A DNA stretch of 64,000 nt, taken from NCBI GenBank assembly GCA_004194705.1, contig SADC01001383.1, forward strand, positions 62,001-126,000, read 5' to 3'. Positions 37,837-54,007 of this stretch are shown here, piece after piece. The position numbers and the translations under genes are program-made. Under the pieces are notes generated by a model that worked only from the letters and a program-made list of their open reading frames with translations, did not search any database and was not told the DNA's origin. This DNA is from Ditylenchus dipsaci (Eukaryota; Nematoda; Chromadorea; Rhabditida; Anguinidae). Each line of letters opens with the position of its first letter. The stretch's first letter is position 1.

Positions 37837-38283
37837 GCTCATTTATAAACGTTGTCGTCGTCGTTGTCGTTGGAAAAAAGTTTTATAAAGGCATCTTTAC
37901 GCCAACGACAACGACAACGCCAACGACGACGACGACAACGACAACGACGACGTATTTATAAAAAATCCAACGCCAACGACAACGGAAAATTTTTCTTCCA
38001 AATCAGACAAATTTTGCATTTTAAGTCAGAATTTTAAGGATTAACTATATTCTCCACACGTTTTCACTCGAAAGCTCGACTAAAAATCCGAAATTGTCCA
38101 ATTTGAATAAAAAATGTCGTTGTCCTTGCGTCGTCGTTGTCGTTGGCGTTGTCGTTGGATTTTTTATAAATAGGTCGTTGTTGTCGTTGTCGTTGTCGTC
38201 GTCGTTGGCGAAAAAAAGGGTTTTATAAAAAAATATTCCAACGACAACGACGACGACGACAACGACAACGTTTATAAATGAGC
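37837..38283. mobile_element. Foldback-like element with GTCGTT-array arms
   Basis: Outer inverted ends GCTCATTTATAAACG and CGTTTATAAATGAGC enclose tracts of CAACGA / TCGTTG words in both orientations, interrupted by TTTATAAA. Same architecture as the other iterated-TIR elements, but no clear target duplication was found, so superfamily assignment is provisional. Intergenic between FMO and MCCC1. Small ORFs rich in VV or QRQR are artefacts. Confidence 0.65.
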
Positions 38284-38472
38284 CATTATAACTAGCTCAA
38301 TTCGTTTTTGCCTTCTTGAGCTTTGGCTAAAGTAATGCTTGTTTAAAATTCTAAACAACCAAAACCCAAAAAAATCTTAAAATGGATTCTTAAAAATTTT
38401 TCGAAAAAATGAAATTTTTGAAAGCCTTTTCTTATATTTCATAATATTTCTCTATGTTTTTTTATTTTTCAG

Positions 38473-38484
38473 AATCACAAAACA
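38473..38484 (+). promoter_or_regulatory. splice-acceptor-like site just before the MCCC1 start
   Basis: TTTTTTTATTTTTCAG ends at 38472, 12 bp before the ATG. It could be the 3' end of a 5'-UTR intron or a spliced-leader acceptor; sequence alone does not decide. Confidence 0.35.
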
Positions 38485-42509
<4,025 letters not shown>

Positions 42510-42893
42510 TAATTTAAGGGTTGTATTCAATGTCGCATTAATCCGTTTTTTTTAAATACGTTTTCTAAATATTTTTGACGAAAAAGCGGAGAATAAAAGA
42601 AAATTATAATTTCGTTCACTGAAATTTTTGAGTGAAAAGAAATATAATATTGAAATCTAAAAAAACCATTTTTTTTAACAACTGTGATTGCGCAAGGCTA
42701 AAAAAGTGATACTTATAAGAGATAAAAAAAGATTTTATCGCATATTGTTTGTATATTGTATTTTTTTATATATCTAAATAAAACTTAGTTATGGTTTAAT
42801 TATGCAAAATTTATTTTGAAATGACTCCTGTTAGCCCGACCAATGCACCCTACGCTAAAGAAAGTAAAAACAAAAAGCCTCGAATAGAACTGT

Positions 42894-43250
42894 ACCGCCT
42901 AATGTGGGAATTTGGCCGTTTTTTATACTAATTTGGCCGCCTTTTTTTAAATATTGGCAGCCTTTTTTCTTGTTAATTCATGTTTTTCAAATTTTAGCCT
43001 CAATATGATGGTAATTTTGCTCTTAATGATAGCGGAAATGAAAGCCCAGAATCTTGGCTACGTATTAGTATGAAAAAATTGTGCATAATTTTTTTATACC
43101 AATACGTAGCCAAAATTCTGGGCTTTCATTTCCGCTACCATTAAGATCACAATTACCATCAAATCGAGGCTAAATTTTGAAAAACATGAATTAACAAGAA
43201 AAAAAGGCGGCCAATTAAAAAAAGGCGGCCAAATTCCCACATTAGGCGGT
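42894..43250. repeat. near-perfect 357-bp palindrome
   Basis: Left arm ACCGCCTAATGTGGGAATTT is mirrored by AAATTCCCACATTAGGCGGT. The arms stay complementary through GAATTAACAAG and AGCCCAGAATCTTGGCTACG to a short AT loop at about 43080. Almost no spacer, no ORF. Confidence 0.85.
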
Positions 43251-43636
43251 CCATTTCACTCATAGCCAAAATGAAACTGCCCTAAAAGAAGCAGAGATAA
43301 GAACGAGGCGAGATCTCGGCCGAGAACTCGTCTCGGCTCGATTTTGGCTTAAAATCTTGTCTCGTATCTCGCTCGGTCATTTTTTTAAATCTCGGTCTCG
43401 GTTTTTGGTCAATCTCGATCACCAAAATTGGCAGGAAAGTGGTCGCATTTTGTATCATTTTTCTGCATCATCTTGTAACGTTTCTAAAAAAGCCTTTCTT
43501 AGCATTCTTATCGTCGTCAACAATCGCTTCCAGTTGACTCAGCAAGGACTGAACTGCAGGCTTACAATAAGATAAAATTCATCGGCCCGGAAGAGAATCA
43601 GCTGATATTTTGGAAGGGATTGCTTTGAAATGAATT

Positions 43637-43873
43637 TTGAAGATGTTTTTAAATGAATTCCAGCTTAGTTTACTTAGGAATGAAAAAATTTATCCAATTC
43701 TTGCTAAACTTGCGCGTCCTTATCTCTCAGCCTCAAAAAGCAAACCAAGTGAGCAAATATTCTCTGTAGCCCGAGATGTGTTCAACTATATAAGGAGCGG
43801 TCTTAGTCCGGAGAAAGCCGAAATGCTCATATTTCTGAATAAAGCTCTTCCTATCATCAATTTATGTTATTGA
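43637..43873 (+). pseudogene. hAT transposase C-terminal dimerisation region
   Basis: Reads [17 protein letters not shown], then [20 protein letters not shown] and [16 protein letters not shown]. This is the hAT C-terminal block (YP-LA-LA-YLS, SE-FS-A, R--L-P---E-L-FL-). The catalytic N-terminal part is absent, so it is a deletion derivative. Confidence 0.85.
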
Positions 43874-43908
43874 ACATGCTGGTTGTGATATGCTGTTATA
43901 TTTAAGGT

Positions 43909-44389
43909 GGCAACCGGACATTTGTCACTATTTGAAATATTTGTCGCGCGACATTTGTCACTATAGTGACAAATGTCGGGTGACAAATGTCGCGCGACAT
44001 TTGTCACTATAGTTATTTCTGTCGCGCGACATTTGTCACTTTTTGCTATTTTTTTCCCCATACCTTTGTCACTTGACATTTCGGATATTACCTTACTCAT
44101 ATCTTTCTTATATTTTCACTAAACTTGTTTGATTTTATAAGCTGGAATTGTTGAGTAAGAGCCCAAAAACTAGTTACGTGATAATAATAAGACCTAGAAT
44201 AGACCTATACTTTGGATGCTTTGACCTAAAGCGGTAAGTGTATACGCACACGATAGTTAAAATCAATAAATGTACAAAAATAGACAAACTTCGGGCTCCA
44301 AATTTTTAAAAAGTGACGAGAATTTTTTTTTAAAAAGTGTTAATTGTCGCACGACAAAAGTGTCAAAAGGTGACAAATGTCTGGTTGCC
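43909..44389. mobile_element. Foldback-like MULE with GACATTTGTCAC-word TIRs
   Basis: Ends GGCAACCGGACATTTGTCAC and GTGACAAATGTCTGGTTGCC. Perfect 9-bp duplication ATTTAAGGT at 43900-43908 and 44390-44398. The interior repeats GTCGCGCGACATTTGTCACT in both orientations at least five times. 481 bp, non-autonomous, nested in the hAT element. Confidence 0.9.
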
Positions 44390-45135
44390 ATTTAAGGTGC
44401 ATATCGTTCAATGAAATTAGTTTGCTGTAAATATCTTGAGCTTCTGCGAATCTCGGCTTTTCGGCTGACATCTCGGCTGAGATCTTGCTCGGTCACTCCC
44501 AAAAGTCTCGGTCTCGTGTCGGTCAAAATTTGCCACTAAAAATCTCGGCCGAGGTCTCGCTCGGTCCCCGATCTGCATCTCTAAAAAGAAGTTACCATAA
44601 TCGCATCAGAAGCATGCCCTATCCCTTCCAATTATCAGCCAGTTCTTATTATCGATCAATTTTAAGGGTCAAAATTAACGCTTTCCCCAATTTTGTCAAA
44701 TTTTTTAGGAGTTTGGAAAACTACTCATCACAGATGATAATTAGAGTTTTGTTCAAGCAAGAAAAGGGATTAGTCTAAAATTTCTTTAAGATCAGATAAA
44801 AATTGGGGGCTCGATGTTTGCATCGCCCTGGGATATCGGGTGAATCGCCCATTCCACAATCGTCTGACTAAACACTGAACTTTCAGTGTTTTTTCGGACC
44901 TTATTTGGACTATTTTCAGCGGTTCATCCCAAGTTCCATCGTCAATTTCTCTAAAATCATATCCTTACAAATCCTTGACTCAAAAAGCACTTTAGTTACA
45001 ATCCTCCTCGCCTCTAACTGAATTTCTGTGTTTGCTTTTACCAATGGAAGCTGAAAGGTTAGAGGGAACACACTTATTTGCAACATGAACCCGTGCAATA
45101 CAATGCATTTTGATATATAGAATAAACTTGACATA

Positions 45136-45499
45136 CAGTCTCTGCTCGATTTAACGACATCCCAAAAAGTTCGTTCCCGCCTAGGGTCCGACACTTTTTT
45201 ACCTCTATTTTCGTAAAATTTTGACCGTTTTTTTTCAATAGTCTGGTCCCTTAGTCTGGTCATTTCTCCAATCGTTTTTCAGAGTCATGAATATTTTTCC
45301 CCCAAAAAATCAAAATCTCGATCGAACGACACCATTTTTGTTGAAACAAAGGCGTCGTTAAATCAGGCTTTTGATTTTTGGAAAGAAGAATTTCATGATT
45401 CTGAAAACGATCAGCAAAATCAAAAATCGAAGTAAAAAAAGTGTCGGACCCTGGGTGGGAACCAACTTTTTGGGGTGTCGTTAAATCGAGCGGTGACTG
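45136..45499. mobile_element. pogo/Tigger-like MITE
   Basis: Starts CAGTCTCTGCTCGATTTAAC after TA and ends GTTAAATCGAGCGGTGACTG. Inner arms share AAGTTCGTTCCC and AGTGTCGGACCC. 364 bp, non-coding. Confidence 0.75.
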
Positions 45500-46007
45500 T
45501 GTAAGGCAAATATCTTAAAGCAAAATATTTACCCCTGTTTTACCAACATCTCAGGCTTCTTATATGTGGGAAAGATCTCTGAAGCTTTTACACGAAAGTC
45601 AGAGAAAAATCTTGGGGATACGCAATCATTTGCAATCAAATTTTTTTTTCGCTTTCATGATACAAATATTGATGATTTTTCGAAGATTATGGGTTTGTAC
45701 CATACGGGCATCATTTTCAGCTGAAATTTTCTTCTGTAAAGAACTGAACTTTCTGTTTGCCTACAAAATAAAACATTGGTAGAAAACTTTTTTTCACCTC
45801 AGCGAATTTCTCGATTCCCATAGACCCTCAAAAATTTGGCCAATTGGCGAATATGAGTTAAATGATTGGTCGGTCACTAGCTAGGCCACTCTAATTGCTT
45901 CGACACCAAAAAGCTGTCAGAAGGCTTGTATGAATACCCAATATTGCTAAGAATCGACTTTCTAGCATGTTAAATAGCAAACAGAAATTTCAGATACCAA
46001 AGGTTTC

Positions 46008-46062
46008 TTATACTTGGTTTTATACTTGGTCTTATACTTGGTTCTTACTTGGTTAAAGTTCT
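46008..46062. repeat. short tandem repeat TATACTTGGT
   Basis: Four consecutive imperfect copies of a TTATACTTGGTTC-type unit of about 13 bp. No gene nearby. Confidence 0.7.
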
Positions 46063-47283
46063 AAATTTATGTTTTAATCTGCTAAAAAGCTTTGGCTTGT
46101 CTCGTTTCCCACCATTTCTATACTGGTCCATCCCGCAAAAACAGTCATAGGGAAAAGAAATAAAAAGAGGTGATCGAGCAATTCAAACTTTCATAGGTGG
46201 TTTCACAGGGCTAGAGAAACAGAACTACTACTACTAGACCGGTTTGCTTCCAACCCTTCATCATATATTGTTATTTCCGCCCTTCATACATTGCGGCTGT
46301 AAAAATTTTGAGACAATCATATATTTCACACCATCACCACACCAACTTCGTGTCTTTTTCACCCCTTCTAGTAGCAGCCTGAATATCGATCATCACCACC
46401 TTTTTAGCATAACAAGAGCAACTTTTTAATAATAAAAGGTGAGTTGTTAATCCTGTTTAAAATCTACTTTTTTCTTCCTCTACACCTTTTCATGGAGACT
46501 TCTGAACAGCCTCCAGTGTGAAAGTAAAGATGAATAACTTTTTTCTTTCATTTTTTTGTGTGGAATAGAATCATGCATGCTTTCTTAATCCCTTGTTTAT
46601 TAATTGTTTGAGAAAAATGTAAAGTAGGCAAAATTTTTGCGACTGGTTCATGAAACTTGAAAAGCATACTTATTTGTGAAATTTGGCACTCTGATTATGT
46701 TAAGATGACTTAAAATGATTTTAGGTTAGAATCGAAAACACACTCCAAAATACTGACAAAAGTAATTCTCGGTGGTTTTCCAGCCCTAAAATTTATTTGG
46801 ATCAACATGTAGCTTTGAATCTCTAGTTTCTAATGCACCAATCTGAATAGTGTCAGCTTTTTTAGTCTTAGAGAGAAAAATTAAATAGTGCGAGATATTT
46901 AAACAAGTTATTCAAAGTGATAACAACATCAGGTAGCTCTGCGATTATTTTTCTAAGAGTATCATTTGTTGCAAGATGTTTGCAAATAGCACAAAAACGT
47001 TAAAGTACGAAGCAAGTCGGAAAAACGATTCTATTCATAGTTTTGCATTTTGTGCCAAATTTTGCAAATATGTTGCAACAAATGATGCGCTGTTAGAAAC
47101 TAGAGTCACAAGGCTACTTGATACCTGGTCTTATAACTTTTGTTTAGTTGTTGTTTAGATATCTGCTTCTTTGACTAAAAAGAAAAAAAGCGAACACTTT
47201 TTATTAAAAAGCAGACATTTTTCATCCAAAAGCAGACATTTTTAATCCTCTTTCATTTTCAATAAGCTATTAACTGGCCCTAT

Positions 47284-48728
47284 GTTTTAAAAGAGAAGTT
47301 GTGTAATTTTGTAGTTTCATCAAAGCCACCTCGACCCCTCAGAAATTTGGAAATTGAGTGTTTGGGCTCAAATGAAAGCTTACGATCTGCTGAGTAAGAT
47401 AACACCAAACTCGACCAATTTTTCTTGCTAGTTCACCGAGCTGTGGCCTCACGAAATTTGGTACTCAGAAAAACCAGTACTTTTCTTAAAACATTTTATA
47501 CTTAGTGAAAATATGATAATGTGCACTCGTTTAAAATTTATTCGACGCAGAAAGTTTATTTATTCGACGCAGAAAGAGTTGCTCTATCTAATAAGTACGA
47601 GAATTTTATAGTCTGTAATAAATTTTGGCTAAAAAAGCGTGTTTTTTCAAAAAAATAACCATTTTGCGAATACCAATTTTCGGCGAAAAAACCGCTATAA
47701 TAATCGGAAATCGGCGTGTACCCTTCTAAATTTTAGTGCATCAGAAAAGCATTTCATAAGGCACCTTTCTAGCAAAAGAACCCCGAAAAAATTAGGGGAG
47801 GTCAGACGAAAAAAGCTTTTGAAGTTGACTGGTCGTCACTAACTCTTTTCAGTTTTTGACGTAAAAAATTTTTTGTACCAGAAAAACCTGAAATTCTGAC
47901 ACCGAATTCATGATCAGCGTATCTGATTTGCTTCTAAAACCACTCTTAGAAGTGTATTTTCAATGTCATATTTCAAATTTTTTCAGAACAATAAATATTT
48001 GATTTACCAATTATTGTTCGAAAGTTTATTGTCCTGAGAGGAATTTGAAATATGACATTCAAATTGCACCTCTAAGAGTAGTTTTAGAAGCAAATCAGAT
48101 ACGCTGATCACGAATCCCGTGTCAGAATTTAGGTTTTTTAGTACGAAAAAATATTTACGTCAAATTTTTTTTTGAGTTAGTGATGACTAGCCAACTTCAA
48201 AGACCTTTTTCGTCTCACCCCCCCCCCCCCCAATTTTTTCCGGGTTTTTTCGCCAGAAAGGTGCCTCAGGAAATGTTTTTTTTGATGCATTAAAATTCAG
48301 GAGCTACACGCCGATTTCCGATCTTTATGGCGGTTTTCACGTCGAAAATTGGTGATCGAAAAATGCTGATTTTTTGAAAAAAACAAACTTTTTAACCCAC
48401 AATTTATTACAAACTATGAATTTTTTTTCACTCATTGGACAGAAAAAATCTTTCTGCGTCGAATAAACTTATAAATGAGTGTACATCATCACATTTTTAC
48501 TAAGTATACAATGTTTTAAGAAATGTACTGGTTTTTCTGAGTACCAAACTTTGGGAGGTCACAGCTCGGTGAATTGGTAGGAAAAATTGGTCGAATTTGG
48601 TGTTATCGTACTCAGCACATCGTATTATTTCATTTGAGCCCAAACACTTAATTTCCAATTTTTTGAGGGTCGAGGTGGCTTTGATGAAACTACAAAATTA
48701 CACAACTTCTCTTTTAAAACTCCAAGAA
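47284..48728. mobile_element. giant palindromic element, copy 1
   Basis: The whole 1.44 kb folds on itself. GTTTTAAAAGAGAAGTTGTG at the left matches CACAACTTCTCTTTTAAAAC at the right, and the arms remain inverted through GAGTGTTTGGGCTCAAATGA and TTATTCGACGCAGAAAG to a centre near 48010. A second copy lies at 55.1-57.4 kb. The centre is the GTCAGAATT...CCTGAGAGGAATT unit. No transposase. Confidence 0.85.
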
Positions 48729-48812
48729 ACATATTTTTGACGTTGAAAGCCGACCAAACTACAAAATTACAGAACTTCTCTTTAAAAAAATCGAGGAAAG
48801 TTTGTTTCATGT

Positions 48813-49208
48813 GGTTATACGACACTTGCGGCCCGGAAACTTGCGGCCGACACTTTCGGCCGACACTTGCGGCCCGATACTTAAAGATCCAGAAAAGCTA
48901 TTTAAAAATGGTTGAGGTGTTGTACTGGCAGGGGAAAGACATAATACAAGGGCTACGTATTGCGTAACTTATTTGGCTGCTTTGCCATGTTTTTCAACAT
49001 AGGACTTGGCAAAAAGAGTCTCTATATGCATTTTATGATCAAGAGTCTTGCTCGGAATCATGTCTAAGCTAAGTGAGTGCGCGCATCTCTAACTCACAAC
49101 TCATAACAACTCATGTGAAAAGCCAACAAATCGAATCGAAAATTACATCGCCAAGTATTGGGCTGCAAATGTTGGGACGCAAGTGTCGGCCGCAAGTGTC
49201 GTGTCACC
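48813..49208. mobile_element. Foldback-like MULE with ACTTGCGGCC-word TIRs
   Basis: Ends GGTTATACGACACTTGCGG and, on the complement, GGTGACACGACACTTGCGG. Perfect 9-bp duplication GTTTCATGT at 48804-48812 and 49209-49217. GACACTTGCGGCCC is repeated about four times at the left and twice at the right. The interior shares a segment with the FMO-intron element (see 35588-36428). 396 bp, non-autonomous. Confidence 0.9.
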
Positions 49209-49628
49209 GTTTCATGTAACTTCTTTTGTTTTTTTAAACCGATTGTTCTCTCACTTTCACACATTACATCGAGCCAATTAATAGCTCGAAAAAACTTTAA
49301 AAGATATAGCGCTACGTATTGAGCAAAAAAATAAATTTTACGGTTGGAAAAACACCTCCAAATACTCTAGTTTTAATATGATAGATGATTTCAAATATCG
49401 TTTTTGTTATTTTTGTAGGTTACCTTGTTATCTTATTTTTGTGAATTTTTTAGCTTCTTGTTTCTTTTTTATTTTTTTTGGAAAATTTAAAACTGTGGGC
49501 GTGCCGGAAGGAGGGTAGCCAGGTAAGGGTATGTGATCGGTTATTATTTATGCAACTTTCATAATGCGGTAGTGGTGCCGATAGGCTCCTGTTGCCCCTA
49601 GTTTTTATTGTTTTGCTCAATTTTTCAC

Positions 49629-49808
49629 GGCTCTACCCTTTTTCCGCCCAAACTATTTCCGCCTCTCTGGCATCAATTCGAGTATCAACTTGTAAATGAT
49701 GATATCCATGAAATTACTTTATAAAACTGTATGTAGCAAACTGATTAATAAAAGATGTAACCGTTCTCGCTATGGCGGAAACAATTTGGGTGAAAACAGG
49801 GTAGAGCC
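49629..49808. mobile_element. 180-bp MITE
   Basis: TIRs GGCTCTACCCTTTTTCCGCC and GGCGGAAACA...GGGTAGAGCC extend about 36 bp with a few mismatches. No clean target duplication was found. Confidence 0.7.
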
Positions 49809-50085
49809 TGTTTTACATTTAATAATCAAGTGATATCTTTTAAGAACTTACTTCAGTTGCATTTAGTTAAAAACAAAGAAACTTTCGTTATTGCATGTGT
49901 TAGCATGATATTCTTGGATATTCTCGTTTGGTGTAGAGCCCATCTGCTTCTCAGAGCTTGTCCAGTGGGAGCTTTGTTAATCTTGAGTGTTCGATTTGGT
50001 GGTCTATTCGGTTCTAATCCTTTATCCCGGACTTCAATTTTAGAGTTCACATTTAGAGATTTTTCTTAGTGTCTTTTATCAATTA

Positions 50086-50625
50086 CAGTCGAGTCTCGAT
50101 TTAACATACACTTCGGTTCAACATACAGCTAAGCAATATTTGGTTGGTCATATTAAAATTAAGGTAAATTGACCGTCGATTTAACATAGACTTTTTTCAC
50201 ATACACCTCGACTGAACATGGTCGATCCCGACATGTCCCTTCAGGTCGGTCCTGGCCGTCAAACTCACTCTCGATTTAATATGCAATGAAAAAAAATTCA
50301 CATTTTTGTTGTCACAGCACGAAACATGAGGTCACATAAGGTTTTTGAACTCAGAGGTTGTAATTCTGGTGACAGCATAAATTTTTTAAGGTAGCGAATG
50401 GGCAAATAAAACATGCTCAGCGATGTAACAGACCATGCTTTTTGTGGAAATAAGAAAGAAGCCAAAATCAGACGTGTTTTTAACTCAACCGAGGTATAAT
50501 GTTTAACATACAGTAACCAGAGTTTGGGTACCACGACTCCTAATTTAACAAACCCTCTATTTAAAATCGATTTGACATACAGCTTGGTTGGTCCCCAAGG
50601 TGTATGTTAAATCGGGACTCGACTG
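50086..50625. mobile_element. pogo/Tigger-like MITE
   Basis: Ends CAGTCGAGTCTCGATTTAAC and GTTAAATCGGGACTCGACTG, TA flanks; CATACACCTCG-type subterminal repeats. 540 bp, non-coding. Confidence 0.88.
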
Positions 50626-50630
50626 TATAT

Positions 50631-51855
50631 CAGGGTACTGCACAGGGTATAATTATTAATGAAATTAATACCAAGTTTATACCCAAGAAGGTATTAAAAA
50701 TAGTATAACTTTATACCCTGGGTATAAAGTAATACCCAGGTATACAATCACACTTTGGCCAACTTGAAGCAAATTTTCAATTTTAACGCCGGATTCATGT
50801 TCAGCATGGTTGATTTTCTTGAAAAACTGCCCTCAAAATTTGAACCTCACCATCAACTTTCAAATTCCACTCGGACAAGAAATATTTGAATCTCGACTTC
50901 TTTGAATTTCAAATGTTTGTTGTCTTGAGCGGAATTGGACTTTTAGCAGTGAGTTCACAATTTCAAGCGCAGTTTTCTAAGTAAACCAACCACCCTGAAC
51001 ATAAATCCACTGTCAAAATTAAGGGGTGTACTTTATAGGCTTGAGGTTGAACTACAATTTCTCTAACTGGTGCTGTGTTAAGGATACGATCAATGTTGAT
51101 GATATATTCATGCTCACCGTAGTTGATTTACTTAAAAACTGCGCTTGAAATGGTGATCTCACTGCTAAAAGTCCAATTCCGCTCAAGACAGCAAACATTT
51201 AAAATTTAAATTTTTTTTGAAAAAGGGGTGCCGTTATATCGAATGTTTGCTTTTTTAATCCAAAATTTTTTTTCTTTTCAAAAAACGATCGGCAAAATCG
51301 GAATCCTTACGATATTTCCGACCATACTGTAAAAACAGAACTGGCAAAAATTTTCAAAAATTGGGTTAAAAAAAGTGTCGGACCCTAGGTGGGAACGAAC
51401 TTTTGGGGTGCCGTTATAGCGAGAGGTGACTGTATTTAGGTATAACTTTAATTTAAAGGTACTTCTTTAGTTTACATCACACCTCAAATTTTTCGATTTT
51501 CTTGCAAATTTTGTTTGAAATTTTTTATTTGCTCGTTCATTTTTCATCCGTCATTTCGTTGATCCAAACACCGGTGCGCATACTCAGACGATCGAATCTA
51601 CATGGCAAAAGTTCAAACGAAGACACAAACAAGAATTCGGGACTCATCGATTAGTATTTCGCTCTTATGTATCAGATTTTGTTTGGCGAAAAAAATTCTC
51701 TGGTCCTGATGTTATGTTCAGTTTGTGGTCTCAAATTGTTTATATGTATGTTTGCGAGTAAGGGAATAAAAAAATTGCAAGAAAATCGAAAAAAATGAGG
51801 TGTGATATAAACTAAAGAAGTACCAATTTAAAATTATACTCTGTGCAGTACCCTG
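50631..51855. mobile_element. non-autonomous hAT element
   Basis: TIRs CAGGGTACTGCACAGGGTAT and TACTCTGTGCAGTACCCTG. Perfect 8-bp duplication CTGTATAT at 50623-50630 and 51856-51863, which overlaps the end of the pogo-like MITE, so the hAT landed at its border. Inside are CTCGAG-type palindromes near 50.88 and 51.17 kb and a truncated pogo-like end (GTTATAGCGAGAGGTGACTG) at about 51432. Confidence 0.85.
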
Positions 51856-54007
51856 CTGTATATGCGTCTTTTATCTATTTTTATCAACTGAAAAGATCTA
51901 CTTTCTAAATTAAAAATCTTTAAATCAGCATAAAATAGAATAAAGACGGTAAGAAAAATCTCTGAGAATATACTCTAAAAATGTAGTGCGAGATAAGGGA
52001 TAAGAATCGTCTATTCTCTCCTGGTAGCCTTTGCTACAGTATTCCATTAAGACGGAAACTTTTTGTTTTTCGTATAAGAATTAGTGATGTTCTTGCCCAC
52101 AAGTCAATATGCTTCAGTACAAAACACATCATGTTTGAAATAACATTGTGATTTCAAACACTCGTTACTCTTTTCAACTAGACTACTATCAGCTCGTAAC
52201 CATTTATATTCGTGACCATCGTTTCTGAAATTTATGAAGATATTTACTCAATAGTTGATTGATAAGCTACACGTTCGAGCTCGTCTTAGCGTGTGCTGGC
52301 CCACCTTACGGCTAAGGCTTTGCCTACGTTTGAAAAATATAATAAGATTTATGAAAAATTAACATGGATAATAAATACTTTGCTGATAATTTGTTGGTAA
52401 ATCACCGGCCAACCATCAAAATTTTCACCAAACGAAAAAGACTGAACTTGCAAAATGCGCAAATCCAATTTTTCAAAAAATTGAACTAGTTTTAGCACAT
52501 TTTTCACGTCTTGGTCAATTTCCGGTAATTTACTGCGGTAAATTACCGTCTCACAACCCTAGCACTGTATTCATTCTAATGGAAGTGCAATCATCCCCCC
52601 CCCTTCCCAAGGGCCTTAGAAACTAATTTCTTTGCTGCGTTTCTTACATACATCCAAAAAAATTTAGATTTTGAAAAATAGAAGCGCATAAATTTATTGT
52701 TAACGTAAATATACCGCAAGTAATTTTATTGATCGCGTGTCAAATAGGCATATTAAACATTTTATATATCAAGTATTTTTGCAGCCCAAAAATTTTGGTC
52801 ATGTATCACTTGGCTTGTTGGGTCTGGGTTTGGGCAATTTGGGTGCAAGTTTGATTTCTCTGATGGTAGTGGGAATATTTTCTTTATTTATTTATTTACA
52901 AAAAATCTCATTCGATTGATTCTCCCTCTGGTTTGGATGACTTCCGGTAGGCTCTGAAAGGCTCCGCTACTTCTACTTTTCCCTTTCTTTTTTTTGCACG
53001 GAATTCCAAGAGCAGGAGGTTGGGGCACCTTTTGTAGTACCAATCCTTTTTATTTAAAAAAAAGATGTTAGTCTATTTTAACTTTTTCCTTTTTGTGTGA
53101 TCGGCCAACAATTTTAAATCTTCAAACGGATATTTGAATTGCTTGAGCGGCTCATATTGTTGAGACAGGGCGCCGAATTTTTACTTTTTTTACAAGCTGA
53201 ATTTTTATATATTTATGCCAGAGCTCCCAAGTGGGCAAAGAAGCAGCATTCATAATGGCTGACTTACCAGCCAAAATTTTTTAAAATGCATTTTTATTGT
53301 GTTTTTAAGCTGAATTTAGCCAAAATTCTGCCCTCCGGGCTGCCAAGTCCCTCAAATTCAATGCTGAATCAAACTGTAAAAACAGAATTTTTTGTTTATT
53401 AGTAATTGCTGAATACAGACCATTTTAAAAAAATACAGATTTTCGAAAATTGGCCAAATCTGTGCTTTTTAGAATTAGAAGAATAGTAATCTTCAGTCTG
53501 AGATATAGGTCTTCAAAGTAGGGGGTGTCGGCTTAATAGAGACTGTCGGCTTATTAGAGTAAATACGGTTTTCAATATAAGATATAAGACCACCCTATGC
53601 TCAAAAGAGGTAGCCTTGCATCGAGGTTTGGCTGCAGTACAAATTTTTGTCATTTTTTCTAATGACTAAAGGTTAACGCTACGTTTTCCGTTTTTATTAG
53701 TTTTTTTGCCCGACTCAAAAATATTAGGAAAAAACATACAAACTGTTGCTAGACTTCTCACATACTAAACAATTTTTTGTGAACTTCTTCTAAATTCTTC
53801 TGGAACTTTCAAGCTATTCTAAACAATAAGTCGTCCTATACATTTAAATAATTGCTTTGCGTAGGCATTCCCTATTACAGTTTATTTCATAGTTTTAGTT
53901 GTATATTGTGTTTGTGGACAGAAAGAGCTGAGATCAGCGCCCTATATTTCATTCTAGTCCTCCATGTATTAATTTTTGCTGAGCCCACCTAGTTTTTCAT
54001 TAAAAAA

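Larger units (their letters stand above)
43292..44583 (+). mobile_element. hAT transposon remnant
   Basis: Ends CAGAGATAAGAACGAGGCG and (complement of right end) TAGAGATGCAGATCGGGG, with subterminal CTCGGCCGAG repeats at both ends. Perfect 8-bp duplication AAAAGAAG at 43284-43291 and 44584-44591. It retains the C-terminus of a hAT transposase and was later hit by a MULE at 43909. Confidence 0.85.
42510..54007. other. 11.5-kb intergenic region filled with transposons
   Basis: No host exon is supported. Contents, left to right: palindrome 42894-43250, hAT with nested MULE 43292-44583, pogo-like MITE 45136-45499, TATACTTGGT tandem repeat at about 46008-46062, giant palindrome 47284-48728, MULE 48813-49208, MITE 49629-49808, pogo-like 50086-50625, hAT 50631-51855. 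From 51.9 to 54.0 kb I see only AT-rich sequence plus the right end of one MITE (GGCTTATTAGAGTAAATACG near 53550). Confidence 0.65.

Noticed and set aside
37752..38037. Thr-rich and QRQR-rich ORFs
   Set aside because: Translations of the CAACGA tracts in different frames.
43867..44100. Ser/Lys-rich ORF with SDKCRAT repeats on the minus strand
   Set aside because: Translation of the GACATTTGTCAC words of the nested MULE.
47639..47842. Basic ORF (SEKHFIRHLSSKRTPKK) repeated near 55.5 kb
   Set aside because: It lies in the arm of the giant palindrome, is not conserved in frame in the second copy, and resembles no family I know.
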